From Lytechinus variegatus (taxonomy: Eukaryota; Echinodermata; Echinoidea; Temnopleuroida; Toxopneustidae), in assembly GCF_018143015.1 (NCBI RefSeq), contig NC_054746.1, positions 37,946,687 through 38,010,686 of the forward strand: a stretch of DNA of 64,000 bases, in the 5' to 3' direction. Positions 20,780-31,193 of this stretch are shown in pieces. Positions within the stretch are counted from its first letter, which is position 1, and each line of letters starts with the position of its first letter. Position numbers and translations under genes: made by a program. The notes under the pieces are model-generated. The model was not told where the DNA came from, ran no database searches, and saw only the letters and a program-made list of their open reading frames with translations.

Positions 20780-23755
20780 TTCAAGCGAAAACCAATTATG
20801 ACAAAATATTTCTAAAAATCGAAAAAAGAAAAACTTTTTGTTACTTGCCGCGAGAAAATTTATTTCAAATTTAATTACCATAATATTAACTAAAATGAAG
20901 CGGTGTGATATACTCCACTGTATTCACGTAAATATTTCGAATAGCCAGGACATTTTACTTTGTCATCATTTAAGGCAATTATTTTTATACTTTAAATTGA
21001 CTTTAACAAATTCATGCTTGCCCCCCCCCCCCTCCATGAATGGATCGAGTCTAACCAAGGCTGCACCTGGGTATAGTGATAGGAGGAAGGACGAACTAGT
21101 GGTGATGATTTATTTTTTGTCTCAGTTGGATAACAGAGGTAATCATAGAGATGTAAATACTTTTTTTCTTGGAATGTCATAGGGGTGGTCGCCTCCCCCC
21201 CCATCAGTATCACACCCTGGGTCAAGCAATCATACACTAGACCATGGATTCTCGATCCATGCCTATGTACAGACCTTTTCTATCATTGATGCATGTAGAA
21301 GATTTGATTTGTCTCTGAAAATTACAGGTATTGTGACAGTAATGAAACTAGCTAAGTTACATATATATTGAAGTTTGCTAAATTCCTCTACCAAATGTTG
21401 GTGAAGAAGGTAGAATTGAAATTTTCAGTGCTTTTGTTTACCCTCAGAAATGTTTCAAGTCTCTCACGTGAACACAAAAAAGTGATATGCAAACAGCACA
21501 TCATTTGTAATAATTATATAAATAAGGGGACCAATAACGTTACCAATATTTCTTTCTATTTTTATAAATATGAAATATGTATTGTATTTCTGCAGTTTGA
21601 TTCCCATATAACACAATATCATTTGTGTATGATTTCATTCACCATTATCATCAATTATTTTGATGGTAGAGTTCCTCTTCCATGTCTTCATGACCGAATT
21701 CTATAAAAAATAGAATTCTCTCTATATCGTGTTGGCCTAATAAAACAAAATTAGTGAGTGTGTTAAATCAGATTCCTCATATCGAACCTGATGTGCGCAT
21801 AAATGAAACGATTTCCTTATCTATTATCCAATTTGTATCAAAAAACTTAGCGCCATGTGTATATTTGTCCAAATCAATGCATTGCTGGGGTAGACACGCT
21901 CTGTTTCGAACCCAATAATTGCTAGTCTGTATATACGCTTTAAATTTATGTAAGGGCTAATCTGACAAATTTGAGACAAACCAATAATTATGATTATGCT
22001 CAACTTTACGGCACTGATAATATCAATTAACATTATTTCTATAGCGCTTATCACAAAACATGTCTCTAAACGCCTCGAGGATGAATTAGAGAGAAGGAAT
22101 TTCAGCAAAAATAATAATAAAGTCATTGTATAGTTCACAGTAGAATGTAGACAGTTGAGTGGCTTCATATGCGAAGGTAAATTTAAGGCTTTTAAGTCCC
22201 CCCCCCCAAATAAAATGAAAATAAAAAAATAATAATAAATAGATTGAATAGGTTTTTAACATGGATTTGAATCTGCTTGTTTTATACTTTGATATATATT
22301 CCTAACCCTTGTTATCATGTACTTCTATGTAGCTATATAACAGTTGCCTCAAACTGATCTAGCTTATTTAAAGAAAGTATGATAGCAGAACTACTTATTG
22401 ATTCACAGCTCACGCTCTTATATCGAGCGAGTAAGTGTTATACCTTAATTGCATAATGGAAAAATATGATATGATGGACATCACCAGTGTTTGAATATTT
22501 CTATATAGGGTGAAGGACCTGATAGAACTCATTGCACTAGGCCAACATATTCTTTAAAAAAGCAGCTTTATGACTGAAATATCAAGTCACAAGAGTTTAT
22601 CTCATATTTTACATTAATTTCTTTATTGTTTAAAATGTTTAGCATGTTAAGCGTTACTAACATCTCTCAATAAAGATGTTATCAATCTCAATGACCAATG
22701 AATGTCATCTGCGATATCATTTTTCTTGGGGTGGGGAGGATCAACTATGATGTGATTTCATATTTTTATGAAAGCGTGTATATAGACAGGACAAAACCGG
22801 GGAGAAGGAGAAGGAAGAAGCATTATTAAACGGAAGAGAGATGAATGTCTGTTACTACACAAAATCAGAATTAAAAAAAATCATTACTCCATTATATAGT
22901 CTTTAACGGATTTTTAAAAATCAAAGCTTCACCATTATTTTTTTTTCTTAATTCTGCTTTCATTTAAACATTCAAGATGAACTTTCCTTTAATCTGTAAC
23001 GCATTTCCATTCATTTTGATGGGAGTGGAGAGGTTATGGAGAGTTACTGGGAATGATTTCAACCTAGCTATGAAACAAAGTATAATAAGTGAGCTCCAAA
23101 CGTGACAAAAAATCACAAGAACTTAGCGTTAATCAAGAAAAAGAAATCATGCAGAAATTTTCTTTTTCATTTCCCCTTCTTTCTTTATCTTTTCATTTTG
23201 ACGTTGAGGTCTTCGCATGATTGAGTGTGAATGTGTTTTGGGTATATAAGATAGTTATGGATGCTTGTTGTAGTTATAGTAATGCGGTGGGATTTGTGAG
23301 CATGAGGTAACTTGGATTTAGACTATATTAACCGCATGCTTAGTAGATGCACGAAGAAACCTGTGTATCATTTGTTTTATAGAATGGTGGATTTTTTTTG
23401 GCCAAAAATCTTCTTTACAACCATGCATAAGTAATTACCGGACACAATGGCAAGTTTACCGGATGCATGGCTGGCCATGTGCCATGATTCCGGGTCGGAT
23501 ATAATTATGGTTAATCAATTCATAGCTCAGTAAAAATTTTCAACCTTGATAAATGTTTATGAAAGTCGAAAAATAAATCAGTAAAAGTAAATAATGAACA
23601 TAGGGCCTAATTCTGGCAAAGAATGAAAACTGTTGGTAAAAGCTGACATCAAAGACTATCTTAAACTTAGTCGATTGTGACAAGAGGCACAAGGAAACAT
23701 CTTCTGTGTACATTATTTTATAAACATGATAAATTTAGGATGATCTACTATTTAT
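20780..23755. other. Intergenic, no gene recognised
   Basis: This follows the P450 stop codon. Poly-C runs at 21021 and 21196 and a pair of short complementary stretches around GGATT/GATCC near 21245 are the only structures noted. Open frames are short, AT-biased and have no recognisable domain. Confidence 0.4.
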
Positions 23756-26635
23756 TAGACCGGCCAAACGTCAAAAAGGGCTCTAGATAAGGATTCGACG
23801 GCAAAATTTGTTAATGCTTGGCATCCCAGCTAAAAGTCTTGCTAATACCCAGGAATAGCGTACGGTCGGATGCCATGAAGCGCACTTTTGCGTGAAAGTG
23901 TCATTTTATAGCGTGAAATCTGAAAGATTTTTTTATATTTTGACGGAATAGGTTAACATTTTTGATTACCTTTGATATGCGATCCTTTTTATTTGAATTT
24001 TTAAAATTATAAGTCTGATGAGTATGCATTTCAAATTTGAATATTACACAGACTTAATATGGCGCAGTGAAACATAAAACGACGATTTCCTCAAAATAAA
24101 CGTTTGTGAAAACTATCAATAGTTGGAAGTTTTTTTTACACAACTTTAATTCTTCGATTTAAATGCGTTTACCAATTGAATGTAAAGTAAATGTCATTAT
24201 TACAAATTACAAGAATTTTCAAATAATATGGAAGATATCTCATTTTATTTTATCCGAAAATGGTTTACAAGGTGCGCATTTTTAATTAAAAATTGAATAT
24301 ACCGGAGCATTTTAACATGTCTTTCATGGCAGAAAAGGATGTATATCTCACTAAACAAAAACGTCAGCGTGAAGTGCGAGCTAAGATTGAGAGAGACTGG
24401 GAGCTAAAATTTGGATATGTTATCACATTTTGTTTATGATTAACTTGATGCGTATTTCCCTATAATGCGTGCGAGAGAGGCAAGCAAAAAAAGGCATTTT
24501 TAACTTGACACTATTATAGCATGCATGTCTTTTAAGCTATTTATCTCATTTATAAAAAGGAATACCAGAGCGAAGCTCGGGTTGTATTTTTGTTCTCTTG
24601 TTCTCTAATCCTATATGGGACTCTGAGGGTACAATCAGCACAATAGGCACCATCAGCTCAATAAAAGATTCTGAACTAAAGAACTTGATAAATATTTCTT
24701 TATTCGGATCGAATATTTTGACAGAATGTTCTCGATTGCATATTGCTAGCCCATGCAGGGTCCCGTTGCATAAAGAGTTGCCTTTAAAAAGAACTAAAAA
24801 TCAATAGCAAGTCACTAACCGTGCATCCCATTGGTTTAAAGTCAATTTCATGTTTGATTAATCACGTTTGATTAAAGATGTCATGCCAATCTTCTTAAAC
24901 CTTCATTTTCCTTTTAAATTTAAGTATCAAGTTGTGGGCCGAAAATCTATTTTTAAAAAAGGAAATAGATAAATAGTGAATAAAGAAGTGATGTGCGTAC
25001 TTTATTCAACGCAAAAACGAAACTTGGACTGAGAGGTTTTCTCACGAAATATGAATGAAGGCCCGTCTCTCTTTGTATAATGAATAATATCGCATGAAAT
25101 TCAAGCCAGTTGTATGAAAAAATGCTAATTTATGATTACATAAATCATATAGGATTTAGTAATTTCACTTTATAGTCAGTTAAAGTGCCATTAGCATGTT
25201 TGTGGGACACGCTGTAGTGTACAATTCTTGGTATGATCATGGAGCTACATTATGATCATCCTCTTTAAAACCGGCGGTGTAGTTTTAACATTACTGTTTT
25301 TGAAAAAAAAAAAACACACAAATTATTCTTGTTGTGGCCGTATGCACATGATTGACAACACTCAAAGTCTGAAAAAAGGTGGTTGTAAACAAAGTCCTAG
25401 GTCATTGTGAAAACAAATTCTATTAAAAATCCACGTTTTATAAATAGCAACAGTACAAAAGCACCCAAAATTCAAAAGCTTATACAATCAGAGCAAAGAG
25501 TCCTGCAGTTGTTCAGGTTTCCCTAGATGGCGCTATTGGTTCGTATCTGCTTTAGATGGGATGCCAAGAAATTGAAAATTTGATTTGATTGATTGATTTA
25601 TTTATTTATTGTTTTCTTCTGCATCCATAACATTCGTATATAATACATTTTTCATAACATAATAAACATAATATGTTAGCATTTTTGGCATGAATTATAA
25701 ATAAAGAGTACTAAAAAGATAATTCCAGACAAAACTGATTAACTATATGATATTCACAATTTGCAGGAGAAGGATTGTCATCATAAGCAGATTGCTTGAA
25801 AAAAATTTCAGTCCCAAACTTATACTAATTGAATTAATTAATACATTTATAAAGCAGAATGGGCATATATTTTCAAATACGAAACATGAATTCATGCAAT
25901 ATTTTAATACGAAGATGGAGATGATAAAGCTGAGGGTGACGGTGATAATTATGATGATGATGATGTTGATGATAATGATGATGATAATGATTTTGCTATC
26001 CAAAGTATAAAAACTCTTAGTATGTACTTACACATGTAATTATGTACATATATAATGTACGGTATGTTCAAGTTTTCATTAAAAATGCGCACATTGTAAA
26101 ATACACATTGTCTCCTTTCGGATAACATGAAATGAGATATCTTCCATCTTACTTGAAAATTATTTTTAATATCTGTGGCATTGGACATTTAACTTACATT
26201 CGATGGATAAAAGAATTAAAAATCGAAGAATTTCAGTTGTGTAAAAAACTTCAAACTACTGATAGTTTTCACAAACTTTTATTTTGAGGAAATCGCGGTT
26301 TTATGTTACATTGTGCCATATGTGTGTGTAATATTCAAATTGAAAATGTTTATTTTTAGACTTATATTTTGGAGAAAAAAACAAATAAAAAGAATCGCAT
26401 ATCAAAGATAATAAAAAAATGTTAACATATTCCGTCAAAATATCAAAATGCGTGATTGTCGACATTCTTTCAGATTTTACGCTAAAAATGACACTTTCAC
26501 GCAAATGTGCTCTTGCCATCCGGCCGTACGCTATTTCTGGGTATCGGAGTTTTGCAAGACATTTAGCTGGGATGCCATCATGAGCAAGCAATGTTGCCGT
26601 CAAAAGTATTTTTTGTTATCGTTTTGGCCGGTCTA
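23756..26635. mobile_element. 2.9 kb DNA element with about 560-base terminal inverted repeats
   Basis: Starts TAGACCGGCC and ends GGCCGGTCTA. The left arm (to about 24312) and right arm (from about 26058) are inverted copies: GGCATCCCAGCTAAA, ATAGCGTACGG, GCGTGAAAGTGTCATTTT and GAAGATATCTCATTT each recur in reverse complement. Similarity is clearly imperfect, so this is not recent. The 1.75 kb centre has a GAT/ATG simple repeat (25932-25995) and no transposase I can recognise. Flanking bases CTATTTAT and CTTTATAA might be a decayed 8-base duplication, but this is uncertain. Confidence 0.7.
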
Positions 26636-26759
26636 CTTTATAACGATGATCAAAATATAAACATAAATCGTTATGAATTTACATGTTAGGGGGCCTATAT
26701 TGTATCCTCATATTTTTTTTATCTTGACAAAAATGTAATTTTGTGTAATTATGTTCACG

Positions 26760-26903
26760 CAGGGGCAGCGGAAGCGGGGGGGGGGCTTCAGCCCCCTCCA
26801 CATTTTTTTTTACAAAATCGTGTACAAAAACGTAAAAATGACAGGATTGTGATTTTTTTGCATTAGCCCCCTCCCCACTTTGAAAACCGTTCCGCGGCCC
26901 CTG
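26760..26903. mobile_element. hAT-like MITE
   Basis: Starts CAGGGGCAGCGGAAGC and ends GTTCCGCGGCCCCTG, an inverted terminal repeat of the CAGGG type usual for hAT elements. The core matches the fragment at 12655. The target duplication is not clear (TGTTCACG against GCAGGCAC). Confidence 0.65.
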
Positions 26904-27268
26904 GCAGGCACGCGGCCAATTAGAAAGTCCAACCACTTCCTTTATGACTGATATTTGTTTTCAACTTTATACCTGTAATCAGGGGCGTCGATCTAATATT
27001 TCAGATTGGAGGCAAAATCATAAAATCGACGTTCCAAAGGCGCTCGATCACACAAAAAAAAAACTCACGCCCACACACATAGGCCTATATATATGACTCA
27101 TGAGAAAGAGACACATATCTCACTAACAAATTAATGCGAGCGCGAAGCGAGAGCCGAAATTTTTTAGTGTACTGACCTGAAGTAGGAGAAAAGTACCTGT
27201 TTATAATTAACTGTTTGTAATGACTCATTACTACACTGATAATGCGAGTGCCAAGAACGAGCTGAAAT

Positions 27269-29875
27269 CAGGCGCGTACGCAAGGGGGGGGGGTTTAGGG
27301 GGTTCAAACCCCCTTTTTTTTTTTCTTTTTTTTTTTTGCTTGTCTCCCCAGAGGTCGGTCTGGTCAAGGAGTTATCGGGCAAGCGCCTGATAACTCCTTG
27401 GTCTGGTTACGGACAGTTCCCCTACCCAATAATGTATATGACAGCAATAATGAACAGAATCTCATGTTTCCGACGAAAAACACAGAAAAAATATCCGCTC
27501 GCTTCGCTCGCTCCATTTTATTATATCTTTTATTTCCGCATGTCGCCGAAATGATCACGGTATCGCCATTAACAAGGCCATACATGATTATCATGATGTA
27601 TACTTATGAATACAAGTGAACCAAGAAAAAGACATACGTTTTCTTACAAAATATGTTTTACCAATATGAAAACCAAAATGACGGAAAACGCTAAAATGTC
27701 GGTTAGCTCGCTCCGCTCGCTCGTAATAATTTATGAAATTCCATAAGTATCTATTCTCCTGTTCATGCAAGGCCGTATAGTGTTACGAATAGAAGGACAT
27801 GTAGCATCGACTAATACTTGATTTACTAACAAACTATTGACAAGAAATGTATGTTTTGACGGGAAAACGCGAAAATTTCGGCTCGCTCACTCCGCTCGCT
27901 CGTAATCATTTATAAAATTTCTTAAGTTTCTAGTCTCTTGATCAAGGCCATATCATGAGACTTACGAGCAGAAGGACATGTATCATCAACTAATATGTAA
28001 TCATTACCAACAAGCTATTGAGAAGAATTGTATGTTTTGACGGAAAAACGCAAACATTTCGGCTCGCTCGCTCCGCTCGCTCCGCTCGCTCGTAATTATT
28101 CATGATATTTCTCAATTTTCTAGTGTTCTGATCAAGGCCATATCATGAGTGCCACGATCCGAAGGACATGTAGCATCGACTATGATACCCAGGCGCGTAC
28201 GCAGGATTTTTGAAAGGGGGGGGGGTTTCGAGCTGATTTTTTTTTTTAATCTCCCGCCCAGTCTCTAAAAAGTGATGAGCGGGGGGGGGGGAGGTGATGA
28301 TTTTTTTTCTTTTTTTTCAGAGCTGCAAATAAGAGAATAACATTTAAGTGGGGATGGGGTATGTAACAGTGCGGTCATGACCCGCGAGCGAGCAGAAATG
28401 TTCTCGTTTTTGCGTTGAAAACATAACCTTTTTCCTTTTTGTCAATAGTTTGTTGGTATCATAGTCGATGCTACATGTCCTTCGGATCGTAGCACTCATG
28501 ATATAGCCTTGATCAGAACACTAGAAACTTGAGAAATGTCATGAATAATTACGAGCGAGCGGAGCGAGCGAGCCGAAATGTTTGCGTTTTTCCGTCAAAA
28601 CATACAATTCTTCTCAATAGCTTGTTGGTAATGATTACATATTAGTTGATGATACATGTCCTTCTGCTCATAAGTCTCATGATATGGCCTTGATCAAGAG
28701 ACTAGAACCTTAAGAAATTTCATAAATGATTACGAGCGAGCGGAGTGAGCGAGCCGAAATTTTCGCGTTTTCCCGTCAAAACATATATTTCTTGTCAATA
28801 GTTTGTTAGTAAATCAAGTATTAGTCGATGCTACATGTCCTTCTATTCGTAACACTCATAATACGGCCTTGCATGAACAGGAGAATAGATACTTATGGAA
28901 TTTCATAAATTATTACGAGCGAGCGGAGCGAGCTAACCGACATTTTAGCGTTTTCCGTCGTTTTGGTTTTCATATTGGTAAAACATATTTTGTAAGAAAA
29001 CGTATGTCTTTGTCTTGGTTCACTTGTATTCATAAGTATACATCATGATAATCATGTATGGCCTTGTTAATGGCGATACCGTGATCATGTCGGCGACATG
29101 CGGAAATAAAAGATATAATAAAATGGAGCGAGCAAAGCGAGCGGATATTTTTTCTGTGTTTTTCGTCGGAAACATGAGATTCTGTTCATTATTGCTGTCA
29201 TATACATTATTGGGTAGGGGAACTGTCCGTAACCAGACCAAGGAGTTATCAGGCGCTTGCCCAAACTCCTTGACCAGACCGACCTCTGGGGAGACAAGCA
29301 AAAAAAAAAAAAAAAAAAAAAGGGGGTTTGAACCCCCTAAACCCCCCCCCCTTGCGTACGCGCCTGATTTCAGCTCGTTCTTGGCACTCGCATTATCAGT
29401 GTAGTAATGAGTCATTACAAACAGTTAATTATAAACAGGTACTTTTCTCCTACTTCAGGTCAGTACACTAAAAAATTTCGGCTCTCGCTTCGCGCTCGCA
29501 TTAATTTGTTAGTGAGATATGTGTCTCTTTCTCATGAGTCATATAGGGGGGGTTTGAAGCCCCTAACCCCCCCCCTTGCGTACGCGCCTGATGATACCAA
29601 CAAAATGACTATTGACAAAAAGGTTATGTTTTCAACGCAAAAACGAGAACATTTCTGCTCGCTCTCGGCGCGGGTCATGACCGCACTGTTACATACTCCA
29701 TCCCCACTTAAATGTTATTGTCTTATTTGCAGCGCTGAAAAAAAAGAAAAAAAATCATCACCCTCCCCCCCCCCCCGCTCATCACTTTTTAGAGACTGGG
29801 CGGGAGATTTAAAAAAAAATCAGCTCGAAACCCCCGGGCCCCCCCCCCCTTTCAAAAATCCTGCGTACGCGCCTG
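27269..29875 (-). mobile_element. hAT-like element 'Y1', inserted in X and itself interrupted
   Basis: Its own sequence is 27269-28189 plus 29599-29875. Both ends are CAGGCGCGTACGCA in inverted orientation. The flanking octamers GCTGAAAT (27261) and GCAGAAAT (29876) agree at 7 of 8, and the unbroken X copy at 52.65 kb lacks the insert. It contains repeats about 180 bases long, each carrying a CGCTCGCTCCGCTCGC-type block. The ends are rich in G or C runs. No transposase. It is split by a second copy of the same family at ATGATACC. Confidence 0.85.
28190..29590 (+). mobile_element. hAT-like composite element 'Y2', inserted in Y1
   Basis: Starts CAGGCGCGTACGCAGG, ends CTTGCGTACGCGCCTG, and is flanked by a perfect 8-base duplication ATGATACC (28182-28189 and 29591-29598). 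It lies inverted relative to Y1, so 28455-29541 and 27093-28189 form near-identical arms of about 1.1 kb. An internal copy of the family's right end lies at 29366. The bases after it (29367-29541) are an exact inverted copy of X sequence at 27093-27268, followed by a 48-base stub of the terminal end. It therefore carries captured X sequence. It has no protein-coding gene; open frames over it are translations of repeats. Confidence 0.88.
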
Positions 29876-30398
29876 GCAGAAATTGTTGTATATTCTGACC
29901 TGAAAGCTTAATATCAGTTCGAGCATTTTCGGTACCAATGATTAAGATGGGTATCTAAAGAACAATAGATGCGAGTGCGAAACGCACGAGCTGAAAATCA
30001 TCCTAATGGACGTTTTTGATAAAGAACAATATATATAATCCTATCCAATAAACCATTATTGCATAATTATTCAAGCGGGAGTTCTTTTGAGGTTTATTTT
30101 ATTCACCTATTATATCATGAAAAGTGTGTGTTTTTGCTAGTATAAGACATGCAAGATGCGAGCTGAAAGTTTTTTATCTTCTTTTCTAAAAAGCGGTCAT
30201 TTTAAGCACGATTTTAAATAAAGAACGAGTTGTGTATATACCTCATACAATCTCGCTTGCCAATTTCTGTGTATGTACATCACAATCTTATTTTATTTTA
30301 TGCACATCCGGAATTTTGGGGGCAAAACGATATGCCCCCCCCCCATATTTACATTGGTGGGGCGATCGCCTCCCCCCCCCCCCCCATCGACGCCTCTT

Positions 30399-31193
30399 CC
30401 TGTACTTTTTTTAAAAATTTGTTTTGCATACATGAAAGGAATACATGCAAAAGCCCCTCAAGCAAACCACAAACAAGATATAGGCCCGGGGAACATTCGG
30501 AACAATTCGAATTTGAGAGCCTTGGGATTTTATTGTTCCTCTTAGTATGCTTGCAGTCATATACCCTATTAGTTATAGGCTAGTTGGGATTTTTTATGTT
30601 ACAATTTTAAAGATTTTTTCCTCATTTGAATCTCGAATCCCGAATCTCCCGCTTTCAAATTTGAAGTGAAAAAATAACTTCTTTGGTAAAGTAAACTAAA
30701 AGAGAAAAGGGATTATACACGAAAAAAACAACTTAGTATACTTGTCTGGTCCTGTAACTCTGATAACATCTCATTTTTTATCTTATAATTTATTTCATGT
30801 TGGATATTGAGACAACACTGAAGCCACTGCACTGGCCTGAACGGATTTGTGATCACGGACCACTGATCTCTATCACGGACACCCCTGTTTTCTTATTTTT
30901 TCCTTACCTTAAACTTTACTCCACCATACTTTATTTTATTGTCTCGATCTCGTTGACAATCTCGTACATATACAGCAGCGATGAATTCTCGAATCTCGTA
31001 ACGACATGTAAACAACAACCGCTAGCTTTGCCCCTGGACAATGCACTCGCACAATTGCCAATGTCAATTCCACCATTTTTCTTTCTTTTCACAGTATGAA
31101 GGTATGTCAGGTAAAAGCTAGGATCAAGTACAGACATGTTTTGAATACTAAGTAACAAGTAGATCTATAAATTGACTTTCGAAAGAGAACAGC
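30399..31193. promoter_or_regulatory. Upstream region of the vasohibin gene
   Basis: No separate gene is seen. A pyrimidine-rich run ending ttcacag at about 31093 could be the acceptor of a 5' untranslated exon that runs into the coding start at 31194. No TATA or CCAAT box was convincing. Confidence 0.3.

Larger units (their letters stand above)
26980..30398. mobile_element. hAT-like element 'X', split by nested insertions
   Basis: The left part (26980-27268) begins CAGGGGCGTCGATC and the right part (29884-30398) ends ATCGACGCCTCTT. Both align in order with the unbroken copy at 52324-53128: shared blocks include GCGTTCCAAAGGCGCTCGAT / GACGTTCCAAAGGCGCTCGA, TGACTCATGAGAAAG, CCAATGATTAAGATGGGTA and GGGGCAAAACGATATG. 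Flanking octamers CCTGTAAT (26972) and CCTGTACT (30399) agree at 7 of 8, as expected for an old hAT target duplication. No transposase was seen. Two further elements lie inside it (27269-29875 and 28190-29590). Confidence 0.85.

Noticed and set aside
27164-29898. Several 70-160 residue open frames over the hAT-like nest
   Set aside because: They read through inverted copies of the same repeats, mirror each other on both strands, and match no transposase.
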